A stretch of DNA of 64,000 nt from UBA5109 sp965661005 (GCA_965661005.1 CBFICB010000003.1:62001-126000), one strand, 5' to 3'; positions 19,168 through 27,710 are shown, numbered from the stretch's first letter. Notes: generated by a model from the sequence alone, not told the origin. Translations and numbers: made by a program.

Positions 19168-20219
19168 AGAAAATTGTTGATACCTGGTACGGTGATACTG
19201 CCTTAGCCTGGTTGAAGCCATTTAGCTCGCTTTTTTCACTGCTCAGCACAACTCGTCGCAAACTTTATTCCAGTGGCAGAAAAAAAGTATACCGATCCAG
19301 CGTCCCCTTAATAGTTGTCGGCAATATTAGTGTTGGTGGTACTGGCAAAACACCTCTTATCATCTACCTATCAAGACAATTGATCAGCGCGGGTTATCGG
19401 CCAGGCATTGTGAGTCGAGGCTATGGGTCAAAAGCACCAGAATACCCTTTTCATGTCAAAGATGATTCACCAGTAGCTCATAGTGGAGATGAAGCTCTGC
19501 TTATAGCGCGCAATACCAGTTGCCCCGTTGTAATAGACGCAAATCGCTCAGAAGCTGTAAAAAGCCTCGAGCAACATTATGATTGTAATGTGATCCTTAG
19601 CGATGATGGTTTGCAGCACTATGCTATGGCACGTGATATCGAGATTGCTGTGGTTGATGGCCGCAGAGGCTTTGGTAATGGTTCTCTATTACCCGCAGGA
19701 CCGCTTAGGGAAAAACCGGAGCGTTTAAATGATGTTGATTTTATTATTTGTAATGGCCAAAGCCAATTAAGCTTTAATACGCCAGCTTTTTCAATGAGCC
19801 TAGAACCTAAACATCTGTGCCATATGCAGTCGGGCCAAATATTTGCCATTAGTGACATCATTCAGGAAATAAAAAATTCAAAAGAGGCCGATACTGGCGA
19901 TGAGAAATCAAAGGGTAGAGCGACTAAACATAAAGTGCACGCCATTGCTGGCATTGGAAACCCAGAACGATTTTTTAGCTCTCTTTGTGATTGTGGGTTT
20001 GATATTATTACTCACGTTTTCGATGATCATCATGTATATACCTTGCAGGACATTAATTTCAACGATGATTATGAAGTCATTATGACTGAAAAAGATGCCA
20101 TAAAGTGCATGGCATTTGCTAGAAAAACTGACTGGTATTTGCGCGTAGACGCTGTTATCGATGAAACATTTATCAATAGTCTATTGTCAAAATTACATAC
20201 ATTCAGTATTGAAGTTTAA
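19164..20219 (+). CDS. lpxK: Tetraacyldisaccharide 4'-kinase
   Basis: LpxK (351 residues) phosphorylates the 4' position of the lipid A disaccharide at the inner membrane. The P-loop VGNISVGGTGKTPLIIYL (about residues 53-70) and the conserved RGYGSKAPEYPF, GDEALLIARNT and DDGLQHYAMARDIEIAVVDGRRGFGNGSLLPAGPLRE blocks are all present. It starts four bases inside the end of msbA. It is slightly longer than the E. coli enzyme because of a Lys/Glu-rich insert near residues 233-255. Confidence 0.97.
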   Translation: MKKIVDTWYGDTALAWLKPFSSLFSLLSTTRRKLYSSGRKKVYRSSVPLIVVGNISVGGTGKTPLIIYLSRQLISAGYRPGIVSRGYGSKAPEYPFHVKDDSPVAHSGDEALLIARNTSCPVVIDANRSEAVKSLEQHYDCNVILSDDGLQHYAMARDIEIAVVDGRRGFGNGSLLPAGPLREKPERLNDVDFIICNGQSQLSFNTPAFSMSLEPKHLCHMQSGQIFAISDIIQEIKNSKEADTGDEKSKGRATKHKVHAIAGIGNPERFFSSLCDCGFDIITHVFDDHHVYTLQDINFNDDYEVIMTEKDAIKCMAFARKTDWYLRVDAVIDETFINSLLSKLHTFSIEV

Positions 20220-20234
20220 GAGGTATAAAAACTC

Positions 20235-20426
20235 ATGGATAAAAAATTGCTTGCCATTCTTGCTTGCCCAATCTGCAAAGGAAAGATACATTTTAATCAG
20301 GAAGCACAGGAATTAATTTGTTACGCCGATGCTTTAGCATTCCCAATCCGTGATGAAATTCCTGTCATGCTCGAAAATGAAGCCCGCCCTCTGAGCACTG
20401 ATGAAAAAGAGAATAGGCCGCGTTAA
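20235..20426 (+). CDS. ycaR: Trm112 family protein YcaR
   Basis: Protein of 63 residues of the Trm112/YcaR family, beginning MDKKLLAILACPICKG. Only the first zinc-ligand-like pair (CPIC) is clear, as in most bacterial members. The exact role is unknown in bacteria. Members are almost always found between lpxK and kdsB, as here. The stop overlaps the kdsB start by one base. Confidence 0.92.
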   Translation: MDKKLLAILACPICKGKIHFNQEAQELICYADALAFPIRDEIPVMLENEARPLSTDEKENRPR

Positions 20427-21160
20427 TGTCTTTTATTGTAGTTATCCCTGCACGCTTTCAATCAACACGGTTACCTGGCAAGCCCTTATTAAACATTGCC
20501 GGAAAACCTATGATTCAGCATGTTTTTGAACGCGCTAAGCAAAGTGCAGCGACTGATATTTATATTGCTACAGATAACAGTGAAATAAAAAATGCCTGCG
20601 AGCAATTTGGTGCACAAGTGTGTATGACCGATGCAAATCATGTTTCGGGTAGTGATCGCATTGAGGAAGTCACGCGTGTATTAAAGTTGTCTGACGAGGA
20701 TATTGTGGTCAATGTGCAAGGAGATGAGCCCATGATCCCCTCTGAAGTTATTAATCAGGTGGCTGAAAATTTAAAAAACCATTCTGAAGCTGGCTTATGT
20801 TCCTTGTTTGAATTGATCGAAAACAAGACCGATATTAGTGATCCTAATACTGTGAAAGTCGTCATGGACAAACAAGGTATGGCTTTATACTTTTCTCGCT
20901 CAGCAATTCCTTTTGACAGAGATGGAGCTTTAAATACAAATTATAAAAGGCATGTTGGCATTTATGCCTATAGAGTTAAAACCTTGCATAATTTTGTTGA
21001 CTGGCCGCAAGGAGAGCTTGAACAAACAGAAAAGCTTGAACAACTAAGGTTTATGGAAAATGGCATAAAAATACATATGGCCCAATCAATAGCAAAGATT
21101 CCGCCTGGAGTAGATACTGAATCTGATTTGGCCAATATAAGAGCCAAGATGAATAAATAA
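20426..21160 (+). CDS. kdsB: 3-deoxy-manno-octulosonate cytidylyltransferase
   Basis: KdsB (244 residues) activates Kdo with CTP to form CMP-Kdo for the LPS inner core in the cytoplasm. The nucleotide-binding start IVVIPARFQSTRLPGKPL, the GSDRIEEVTR motif near residue 75, the NVQGDEPMIP metal/nucleotide motif near 95, and the HVGIYAYR motif near 175 are intact. It is coupled to ycaR by a TAATG overlap. Confidence 0.98.
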   Translation: MSFIVVIPARFQSTRLPGKPLLNIAGKPMIQHVFERAKQSAATDIYIATDNSEIKNACEQFGAQVCMTDANHVSGSDRIEEVTRVLKLSDEDIVVNVQGDEPMIPSEVINQVAENLKNHSEAGLCSLFELIENKTDISDPNTVKVVMDKQGMALYFSRSAIPFDRDGALNTNYKRHVGIYAYRVKTLHNFVDWPQGELEQTEKLEQLRFMENGIKIHMAQSIAKIPPGVDTESDLANIRAKMNK

Positions 21161-21224
21161 CTAAATTATATAAAACTGTTTTGATAAAAATTTAATAGAT
21201 AAAAAGTGTATTAGTTTATAGAGC

Positions 21225-21251
21225 TAATAGAGGTAATAGAGGTAATTGAGA
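21225..21251 (+). repeat. 9-bp tandem repeat before the phosphatase gene
   Basis: TAATAGAGG occurs twice in tandem (21225 and 21234), followed by a diverged third copy. The repeat unit contains AGAGG, a ribosome-binding-like sequence, so the leader presents two such sites just before the ATG at 21257. The rest of the 96-bp gap is A+T rich. Confidence 0.7.
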
Positions 21252-21256
21252 TACCA

Positions 21257-21760
21257 ATGTCTTCTGAGAAAGTTAAAGTTTTAATGGTTTGTTTAGGCAA
21301 TATCTGTCGCTCCCCAACGGCGGAAGTTGCATTCAGGCACGCAGTGGCCAAGCGCAACCTTGCCCATTTATTTGAAATTGATTCTGCTGGTACAGGTACA
21401 TGGCACATTGGAGAGAAGCCAGACAGCCGTGCACGAACAGCAGCCTCCAAAAGAAATATGGACCTGGAATCCTTGCAAGCTAGAACAGTAAAAACCAATG
21501 ACTTTTATGATTTCGATTACATTTTTGCGATGGATGCGCAAAATCTTAGTGATTTAAAATCAATGCAGCCAGATGATTCCAGCTCTGCTATTGAACTTTT
21601 CCTTACCTGGCCAAACAAAGATGAAGGTCATAGCGGTTACAAGGAAGTACCTGACCCTTTTTATTCTAATGCAGAAGATTTCGAACTGGTTCTGGATTTA
21701 GTGGAAGCAGCAAGTGCAGATATTCTGGATCATATCGTCGAAACACATCAGCTTGCTTGA
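21257..21760 (+). CDS. Low-molecular-weight protein tyrosine phosphatase
   Basis: The P-loop VCLGNICRSPTAE (residues about 11-23) has the catalytic cysteine and arginine of the C-x5-R-S/T class. The C-terminal acid loop DPFYSNAEDFE provides the general-acid aspartate. At 167 residues it is typical in length. It is a soluble cytoplasmic enzyme that removes phosphate from tyrosine. The same gene sits between kdsB and murB in Pseudomonas-type genomes, but the target is not established there. No tyrosine kinase gene is seen nearby. Confidence 0.95.
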   Translation: MSSEKVKVLMVCLGNICRSPTAEVAFRHAVAKRNLAHLFEIDSAGTGTWHIGEKPDSRARTAASKRNMDLESLQARTVKTNDFYDFDYIFAMDAQNLSDLKSMQPDDSSSAIELFLTWPNKDEGHSGYKEVPDPFYSNAEDFELVLDLVEAASADILDHIVETHQLA

Positions 21761-21790
21761 TGATACTGCTTACTTACCTGGATCTACTGC

Positions 21791-22804
21791 ATGCTTATTC
21801 AAGAAAACGTTAATCTAAAAAAATTCAATACCTTTCACCTTTCTACGCTTGCAAAATATTTTTGTGAAGTATCAAGTATTGATGATTTATTGGAAGCTCT
21901 AGATTTTTGTCAGCAAAAAAATCTACCTTTTATAATTATAGGGCAAGGCAGTAATCTTCTATTCAAACAGGATTATATTGGCTTGATAATTGAGCTGAAT
22001 ATACAAGGCATCGATTTAGTTAAAGAAACTGAAAAGCATTTTTATGTAAAGGCTCAATGCGGCGAAAACTGGCATAATTTTGTGCAATATTGTTTGCAGC
22101 AAGGTTATTACGGATTAGAAAATCTAAGCTCGATTCCCGGTACGATCGGGGCTGCTCCTGTTCAGAATATTGGCGCTTATGGCGTTGAGGTTTCTGAATT
22201 TCTTGTAGAGCTTGAAGCGCTGGAGATTTCTTCCAGAGAATTGCGAACATTCAGTAAAGAGGATTGCCAACTTAGTTATAGACAGTCGATTTTTAAAACT
22301 AAATGGAAAAACCGATTTGTGATCACCAGCGTTACTTTTAAATTGTTAAAAAACTTTCGTCCTAATCTCAGTTATCCTGTGTTACGTGCAAGCTTAAAAG
22401 CTATTCCAAAAGATCAAATCACTCCTCAAATCGTCAGTGATGCTGTCTGTGCAATACGCAAGTCTAAATTGCCTGATCCTGTTGAATTGGGTAATGCCGG
22501 GAGTTTTTTCTGGAACCCTGTGATCTCCAGTGATAATTTTTTACATCTGCAAAAAAAACACCCCGATATTGTTGGCTATGCTCACGAAGATGGCTATAAG
22601 CTTGCAGCAGCCTGGCTAATTGATAAGGCTGGTTGGAAGGGTTATAGGCAAGGTGATGTCGGGGTTCATAAAGAGCATGCCCTAGTGCTTGTTAATTTTG
22701 GAGAAGCCAGTGGAAAGGAATTATATGATTTGTCTGTTCGAATCCAACAATCGGTTCGAAAGATGTTCGGTATTGAATTGCAGCCTGAAGTGCGCATTAT
22801 TTAA
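21791..22804 (+). CDS. murB: UDP-N-acetylenolpyruvoylglucosamine reductase
   Basis: MurB (337 residues) is an FAD enzyme that reduces UDP-GlcNAc-enolpyruvate to UDP-MurNAc in peptidoglycan synthesis. The FAD motif IGQGSNLLF near residue 53, GLENLSSIPGTIGAAPVQNIGAYG near 110-135, the YRQSIFK motif near 165, and GNAGSFFWNP near 230 with the catalytic serine are all present. This is the type I (E. coli-like) form. It follows the phosphatase by 30 bp. Confidence 0.97.
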   Translation: MLIQENVNLKKFNTFHLSTLAKYFCEVSSIDDLLEALDFCQQKNLPFIIIGQGSNLLFKQDYIGLIIELNIQGIDLVKETEKHFYVKAQCGENWHNFVQYCLQQGYYGLENLSSIPGTIGAAPVQNIGAYGVEVSEFLVELEALEISSRELRTFSKEDCQLSYRQSIFKTKWKNRFVITSVTFKLLKNFRPNLSYPVLRASLKAIPKDQITPQIVSDAVCAIRKSKLPDPVELGNAGSFFWNPVISSDNFLHLQKKHPDIVGYAHEDGYKLAAAWLIDKAGWKGYRQGDVGVHKEHALVLVNFGEASGKELYDLSVRIQQSVRKMFGIELQPEVRII

Positions 22805-22840
22805 CTCTCTCTGAACTGCTCGATCAGTTAGAATACGCCC

Positions 22841-24670
22841 ATGGAGTCTTCTGCCTTTGATAGTGATAATTTTCTTAAACATGCGAGCACTCGTCCTGGT
22901 GTTTACCGAATGTACGATTCATCAGGAAAAATACTATATGTAGGCAAAGCTAAAAATTTAAAAAACCGTATCACTTCTTACTTTCGTGCTTCAGGTTTAG
23001 ATAGTAAAACCATACTGTTGGTCTCGAAAATTAACAGTATTGAAACAACCATCACCAACACTGAAACTGAAGCTTTAATTCTTGAACAAACCCTAATTAA
23101 AGAGCAAAAACCTCCTTACAATATTTTAATGCGGGATGATAAATCTTATCCCTATATTTTCTTGTCCAGCAAAGATAAATATCCACGCTTGGGAATTCAT
23201 CGTGGCTCCAAAAAAAAACAGGGTCGATATTTTGGCCCTTTCCCTGGAGCTGGAGCAGTAAGAGAAAGTTTAAATTTACTGGAAAAGGTATTTCATGTGC
23301 GCCAATGTGAAGATTCATTTTTTCGCAATAGAAGCCGTGCCTGCCTGCAATATCAAATAAAACGTTGCTCTGGCCCATGTGTTGGCCTGGTTTCTGAAGA
23401 AGATTATGCTGAAGATGTTCACCATTCAGTGATGTTTCTGGAGGGAAAAAACAATCAGATTTCAGATGAGTTAAAAGAAAAAATGCAGAAACTGGCGGAT
23501 TCAAAGGAGTTTGAAAAGGCTGCCAGAGTGCGCGATCAAATTCGAGACTTAAGAACCATACAAGAACGGCAATATGTATCTGCCGGGAAGGGTGACGTCG
23601 ATGTTATAGCAATGTGCAATGATGCCGGCATTGTTTCTATACAGGTGATTTTTATTCGTGATGGCCGAGTGCTGGGTAACAAAAATTACTATCCGAAGTT
23701 TGTTATTGAAAATAATCCAGCGAGTATAATGCATGCTTTTATTGCCCAGTTTTATCTTCAGGACTTGGGTTTGAATAGCATTCCTCAGGAAATAATAGTT
23801 AACAATGCTCCTGAAGAGGCCAACGGTCTTACGGCAGCATTGGAGTATTGTTCAAAGCATAAAGTCGATATTAAGCATCGCGTCAGACAGCATCGTCAGC
23901 AATGGCTGCAACTGGCAAAAACCAATGCTCAGCATGGTTTGATGAGCAAGCTTAACAGTAAGCAAAGTATGCAAATGCGCTTCAGCGCTTTGCAGCTTGC
24001 CTTACAAAGCGAGCAACTGCCAACAAGACTGGAATGTTTTGACATTAGCCATAGCGCAGGGGAAGCAACAGTAGCTTCTTGTGTCGTATTCGATCAAAAC
24101 GGCCCCTTAAAGAGCGATTACAGACGTTTCAATATAGAAAACATTACTCCTGGTGATGACTATGCCGCCATGGACCAAGCGCTAAAGCGAAGGTATACGC
24201 GCCTAAAAAAAGGAGAAGCACGTTTGCCTGATATTCTTCTAATTGATGGCGGTAAAGGTCAGTTAACCCAGGCTGAAAAAGTGCTTCATGAGCTGTCTGT
24301 AACTAAGGTGCTCCTAATTGGGATTGCGAAGGGAATCAGCCGTAAGGCTGGACAGGAGACATTGATATTTGGTGATACCAGAAAAGAGCTAGTATTAGAA
24401 GCTGAATCACCAGCGCTGCATTTACTTCAGCATGTTCGAGATGAAGCACATCGTTTTGCCATTACAGCTCATCGCCAGCGCCGCGGCAAAAAGCGCACAG
24501 AATCTTTTTTAGACAGCATTCCCGGCATTGGTCCTAAAAAACGTAAAGAACTGATAACGCATTTTGGTGGGCAACAAGAAATCAAGCGGGCCAGTATAGA
24601 AGATCTTCAAAAAGTACCTGGTATCAGTCATTCTCTGGCTGAATCACTTTATGACATTATTCATAACTAG
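22841..24670 (+). CDS. uvrC: Excinuclease ABC subunit C
   Basis: UvrC (609 residues) makes both incisions in nucleotide excision repair. The N-terminal GIY-YIG domain (GVYRMYDSSGKILYVGKAKNLKNRI, about residues 19-43), the UvrB-interaction UVR motif (ELKEKMQKLADSKEFEKAARVRDQI, about 205-230), the RNase H-like endonuclease domain (ECFDISH, LLIDGGKGQL) and the C-terminal helix-hairpin-helix pair (DSIPGIGPKKRKEL, KVPGISHSLAESL) are complete. It is followed by pgsA, as in many gammaproteobacteria. Confidence 0.98.
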   Translation: MESSAFDSDNFLKHASTRPGVYRMYDSSGKILYVGKAKNLKNRITSYFRASGLDSKTILLVSKINSIETTITNTETEALILEQTLIKEQKPPYNILMRDDKSYPYIFLSSKDKYPRLGIHRGSKKKQGRYFGPFPGAGAVRESLNLLEKVFHVRQCEDSFFRNRSRACLQYQIKRCSGPCVGLVSEEDYAEDVHHSVMFLEGKNNQISDELKEKMQKLADSKEFEKAARVRDQIRDLRTIQERQYVSAGKGDVDVIAMCNDAGIVSIQVIFIRDGRVLGNKNYYPKFVIENNPASIMHAFIAQFYLQDLGLNSIPQEIIVNNAPEEANGLTAALEYCSKHKVDIKHRVRQHRQQWLQLAKTNAQHGLMSKLNSKQSMQMRFSALQLALQSEQLPTRLECFDISHSAGEATVASCVVFDQNGPLKSDYRRFNIENITPGDDYAAMDQALKRRYTRLKKGEARLPDILLIDGGKGQLTQAEKVLHELSVTKVLLIGIAKGISRKAGQETLIFGDTRKELVLEAESPALHLLQHVRDEAHRFAITAHRQRRGKKRTESFLDSIPGIGPKKRKELITHFGGQQEIKRASIEDLQKVPGISHSLAESLYDIIHN

Positions 24671-24696
24671 TTATTGACTTGGTGTAGAATGAGCTT

Positions 24697-25266
24697 ATGA
24701 ATACAGCGACTTTTTTTACTGTCCTTCGAGTACTGGCAATTCCAGTCTTTATCACTATTTATTACTCGAATATTCCGGCTAGCAATCTGATCGCAGCGAT
24801 TATCTTCACCTTAGCCAGTATTACAGATTGGCTGGATGGTTACCTGGCGCGCAAGCTCAATCAATGTTCTGCTTTTGGGGCCTTTTTAGACCCTGTCGCG
24901 GATAAGCTGCTGGTAACCGTTACGCTGGTTTTATTGGCAGCAAACTACTCCAGCCCCTGGTTTGTTATCCCTGCCGCAATCATGGTCGCGAGGGAAGTAC
25001 TGGTTTCGGCACTTCGCGAATGGATGAGCAGTAACAATCAGCGTGAAGTCGTTGCTGTTGGTTATATCGGCAAAGTGAAGACAACTACTCAGATGCTTGC
25101 GATTATCGCTTTATTAGCTGCCAACCCTGACTCCTTTAATATCTTACTGGGAATAGGCTATTTACTGATTTATGTTTCAGCAATACTGACAATATGGTCT
25201 ATGTTCAGCTATCTTAAAAGCGCGTGGCCAATGCTGAGTCGAGATCTCAAACAAAAATCTTCTTAA
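24697..25266 (+). CDS. pgsA: CDP-diacylglycerol-glycerol-3-phosphate 3-phosphatidyltransferase
   Basis: PgsA (189 residues) makes phosphatidylglycerol phosphate, the committed step of anionic phospholipid synthesis, in the inner membrane. The CDP-alcohol phosphotransferase motif D-x2-DG-x2-AR-x8-G-x3-D-x3-D is complete (DWLDGYLAR followed by GAFLDPVADK, about residues 43-69). Four to five membrane helices are visible. It directly follows uvrC and precedes the tRNA cluster. Confidence 0.97.
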   Translation: MNTATFFTVLRVLAIPVFITIYYSNIPASNLIAAIIFTLASITDWLDGYLARKLNQCSAFGAFLDPVADKLLVTVTLVLLAANYSSPWFVIPAAIMVAREVLVSALREWMSSNNQREVVAVGYIGKVKTTTQMLAIIALLAANPDSFNILLGIGYLLIYVSAILTIWSMFSYLKSAWPMLSRDLKQKSS

Positions 25267-25288
25267 TCACCTGAAAACCACTCTTTAC

Positions 25289-25316
25289 TTGACTTCACAG
25301 GTGATCTGATTAGAAT
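25289..25316 (+). promoter_or_regulatory. Sigma-70 promoter of the tRNA cluster
   Basis: TTGACT (25289-25294), a 16-bp spacer and TAGAAT (25311-25316), followed by the G+C-rich AGCGTCC stretch that resembles the discriminator of stringently controlled stable-RNA promoters. It lies between pgsA and tRNA-Gly, about 125 bp before the first tRNA. No other good promoter is visible in the gap. Confidence 0.7.
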
Positions 25317-25441
25317 AGCGTCCTCTTTGAAGCCCAGCTTCTACAGCAGGCTCACAAAGCCAAAGAGCCTGAAATAATGGAGCTCTGGCCGGGGAAGAAT
25401 TAAAACCCCAAACAAAGATAAAGGCACGCTTGCAGTATAGT

Positions 25442-25517
<76 letters not shown>

Positions 25518-25556
25518 TTTTTTGGTCTTTATCAATAGTAGCCAAAGTCCCTACAA

Positions 25557-25630
25557 GGCTGGATGGCAGAGTGGTTATGTAGCGGACTGCAACTCCGTGT
25601 ACACCGGTTCGATTCCGGTTCCAGCCTCCA
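25557..25630 (+). tRNA. tRNA-Cys(GCA)
   Basis: 74 nt with an encoded CCA. The acceptor stem GGCTGGA pairs with TCCAGCC, the anticodon loop CTGCAAC reads GCA, and the T arm CCGGTTCGATTCCGG is perfect. It lies 39 bp after tRNA-Gly. Confidence 0.97.
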
Positions 25631-25661
25631 ACATTAAGGACCTGACTACTGCCTATCCATT

Positions 25662-25748
25662 GCCTGGGTGGCGAAATTGGTAGACGCAAGGGACTTAAAA
25701 TCCCTCGGTAGAAATACCGTGCCGGTTCGATTCCGGCTCCAGGCACCA
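25662..25748 (+). tRNA. tRNA-Leu(TAA), 3' half supplied by an integrated element
   Basis: 87 nt with a long variable arm and encoded CCA, a class II tRNA. The anticodon loop CTTAAAA reads TAA. From 25687 onward the gene is identical, apart from one base, to a second copy at 33401-33463, so the 3' part belongs to the element's attachment repeat. The base at 25738 is T, giving a G-U pair at the bottom of the acceptor stem. The far copy has C, which would make a G-C pair and is probably the original chromosomal base. Confidence 0.96.
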
Positions 25749-25749
25749 T
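25687..25749 (+). repeat. attL: 63-bp direct repeat inside tRNA-Leu
   Basis: It begins CAAGGGACTTAAAATCCC, covering the anticodon arm, variable arm, T arm, acceptor 3' strand and CCA. It is identical to 33401-33463 except at 25738 (T here, C there). The crossover must lie upstream of the mismatch if the present tRNA 3' end came from the element. Confidence 0.95.
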
Positions 25750-25805
25750 TTAAATCAATAACTTATTAAATATTTATAAATTAAGCGACAAGTTACATTG
25801 TGGTT

Positions 25806-25827
25806 TAGACTACTTATAGACTACCAT
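25806..25827 (+). promoter_or_regulatory. Left arm-type integrase sites, two 11-bp direct repeats
   Basis: TAGACTACTTA (25806) and TAGACTACCAT (25817) lie 57 bp inside attL, just before the integrase start. The same motif in the same orientation and with the same 11-bp period occurs at 33292-33324 near attR. An 11-bp period on one face of the helix, at both ends of an element, is what arm-binding sites of a tyrosine integrase look like. The function is inferred. Confidence 0.7.
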
Positions 25828-25836
25828 AATGACACT

Positions 25837-27048
25837 ATGCTGATTAAAGACAATCAATTACCCGGTCTTTACCAAAGAGCCAGAGTGTCTGGGAATGTCT
25901 GGGTAGTCAAAGCTAAGCAACGCGGTATCAATAAGCCAGTAACGGTGACTCTGGGGCGCACAGACGTTATCAATGCGCGTGATGCTAGAAGATTGGCTAA
26001 AGACAAGCTGGCTATGCTTGCTGAGGGCATAAATCCAAACAGAGCAAAGCAGTCTCAACTTCAAACGGACAAAGCTCTCAGCATATCTCTTGAGCACGCG
26101 ATTACTGACTACCTGTCTTTAAGAGCTCTGAAACCATCAACCGTTAAATCATATCAGCAGGTTATGCTCAGGTGCTTTGGTGACTGGTATAAACTCCCAA
26201 TTCGTGAAATTACCAGAGAAGACGTTCTTAGGCGCTATCAAGAAATACAGACTAGGATTTCTGCTAATAAAACCCTTAAACCCAAGGCAAACCCAAAAGG
26301 GCTAGCAGAAGCCCAAAAGGCTATGCGCTATCTTTCTGCTGTAATGACCTCATATGTGGGCGATGTGGTCAATGGTAGCTCGCTGCTTACAAACGGAAAC
26401 CCTGTCAATGTGCTACGAGAGAAGCGTGCTAGAGTCACTTTAAAATCACGTGACAGCTTTCTAAATAAGAAGCAAAGAAGCAGACTCTTTCATCATCTTT
26501 CTATCGTCAGTAGTCCTCAGTATAAAGGCAAACTTAAAAGTTCTCAGGCAGACTTTGTAGCGCTCTTATTAGTAACAGGCTTAAGAATTAGCGAAGCAAG
26601 ATGGCTCAGATGGGAAAATATTAACAGCATAACTTATACCGTGAAGGACACTAAAAATTCCAAAGACCATACGCTGCCTATCACCAATGTTGTCCAGAGG
26701 ATATTTGAACGAAATAGAAATGATACTCAGTGGGTATTCCCCGGAAGAAATGGAGCTGCCTCAATGGATAAAGTAATAGAGCGAGTGTCTGAAGAATCAG
26801 GAGTAATATTTACAGCACATGATTTAAGAAGGACAGCTGCTACTATTGCGTCAGAATATGGGTTTAGTAGAGACCAGATAAGCCTACTATTGAATCATTC
26901 TAAAGAAACTGTCACAGATAGATACATTCAAACCACCAGTGCAGCTTTGCTGCCGATACTACAAAGGCTAGAAGATGAAATTCTAGGAAACTATGAAGTA
27001 GAAGAAACATCAAGCAATGATAAAGAGCTTGGTCGTATACACAAATAA
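25837..27048 (+). CDS. int: Tyrosine recombinase / phage-type integrase
   Basis: A P4-family integrase of about 403 residues from ATG 25837. It has an N-terminal DUF4102-like arm-binding part (VTLGRTDVINARDARRLAKDKLAMLAEGINPN), a central core-binding SAM-like domain (ALKPSTVKSYQQVMLRCFGDW), and a C-terminal catalytic domain. That domain has the first Arg in LLVTGLRISEARWLRWENI, H-x-x-R in TAHDLRRTAATI, a later His in LLLNHSKETVTDRYI and the nucleophile Tyr in RYIQT. A TTG at 25798 in the same frame would place coding sequence over the arm-type sites, so ATG 25837 is preferred. It is directed away from the tRNA and integrates and excises the element. Confidence 0.95.
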   Translation: MLIKDNQLPGLYQRARVSGNVWVVKAKQRGINKPVTVTLGRTDVINARDARRLAKDKLAMLAEGINPNRAKQSQLQTDKALSISLEHAITDYLSLRALKPSTVKSYQQVMLRCFGDWYKLPIREITREDVLRRYQEIQTRISANKTLKPKANPKGLAEAQKAMRYLSAVMTSYVGDVVNGSSLLTNGNPVNVLREKRARVTLKSRDSFLNKKQRSRLFHHLSIVSSPQYKGKLKSSQADFVALLLVTGLRISEARWLRWENINSITYTVKDTKNSKDHTLPITNVVQRIFERNRNDTQWVFPGRNGAASMDKVIERVSEESGVIFTAHDLRRTAATIASEYGFSRDQISLLLNHSKETVTDRYIQTTSAALLPILQRLEDEILGNYEVEETSSNDKELGRIHK

Positions 27049-27132
27049 TGCACAACATTTTTGCTTAACTTCTAAAAGAATTTGCTTTAAGGTGAGCATA
27101 GCGAGCCCGCCAACGTCTCCATCGATGCTATC

Positions 27133-27149
27133 TCTAGAGCTGCTCTAGA
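27133..27149. promoter_or_regulatory. 17-bp palindrome upstream of alpA
   Basis: TCTAGAGC-T-GCTCTAGA is a perfect inverted repeat. A related GCTCTAGAGAGC inverted repeat lies at 27417-27428 at the end of alpA. Its position in the int-alpA gap fits an operator for the AlpA-like protein or a repressor. This is inference. Confidence 0.55.
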
Positions 27150-27150
27150 A

Positions 27151-27183
27151 CCTCTGCAGAAGTAATTTTTTTAACTGCAGAGG
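27151..27183 (+). promoter_or_regulatory. Hairpin covering the alpA ribosome-binding site
   Basis: CCTCTGCAG (27151-27159) pairs perfectly with CTGCAGAGG (27175-27183) across a 15-base A/T loop. The 3' arm contains AGAGG, the likely ribosome site for the ATG at 27192, so the folded leader would hide it. Hairpin control of alpA translation is an inference from the sequence. Confidence 0.6.
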
Positions 27184-27191
27184 ATACAAAG

Positions 27192-27434
27192 ATGGATAAC
27201 AACAATACTCAATCACAAATCAGATTCCTAAGACTCCCTGAAGTGCAAGAGAGAGTCTCACTCAGCAAAGCACAGATATACCACCTCATCGCTATAGGCG
27301 CTTTCCCTAAGCAAATAAAACTAGGCTACAGAGCCTGTGCGTGGCTAGAGGATGAAATAGCCTCATGGCAAGAAGAGCGCATAAGAGACTCTAGAGGAAG
27401 TGACTACTTAGGTACTGCTCTAGAGAGCAATTAA
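27192..27434 (+). CDS. AlpA family phage-type transcriptional regulator / excisionase-like
   Basis: Protein of 80 residues with a winged helix-turn-helix of the AlpA/MerR-like type: FLRLPEVQERVSLSKAQIYHLIAIGAFPKQIKLGYRACAWLEDEIASWQEERI (about residues 11-63). In P4-like elements and the E. coli alpA system, such proteins activate integrase expression or act in excision. It sits 143 bp after int, behind a palindrome and a hairpin. The ribosome site AGAGGA is six bases before the ATG. Confidence 0.92.
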   Translation: MDNNNTQSQIRFLRLPEVQERVSLSKAQIYHLIAIGAFPKQIKLGYRACAWLEDEIASWQEERIRDSRGSDYLGTALESN

Positions 27435-27710
27435 GTCAATTATTTCGGCAGCTTTGTGCTGATAAATACATGTAAATCAATAGCTTATCCGACTAGAGTA
27501 TGACTTTAGAGCGCCCTTTCACGATAGAACTATAGCGTCAACTAAAGGGTTTTATTGATTTAGTGCAAAACTGCAAAGGCTACCTATTAACTGCGAAGAA
27601 CAGAGCCATCTAACTGAAATCTATGATGATTCTGCTTTGCATTAATAAACCTAGGATGAGCAATTCAACAGCAATAGTGACCAGATATTTGAAAAGGGTA
27701 AGAAGAGGCT
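27435..27710. other. Gap between alpA and the primase gene; possible replication origin or control region
   Basis: 276 bp without a gene. It holds a CCCTTT...AAAGGG inverted pair (about 27516-27551) followed by TTTTATT, which could be a weak terminator. Short dyads are also present. In P4-like elements replication origins and primase promoters lie in comparable places, but no iterated origin repeats are seen. Confidence 0.35.

Noticed and set aside
25798..25836. TTG 25798 as the integrase start
   Set aside because: It would put coding sequence across the arm-type repeats, and there is no ribosome site. ATG 25837 fits family length.
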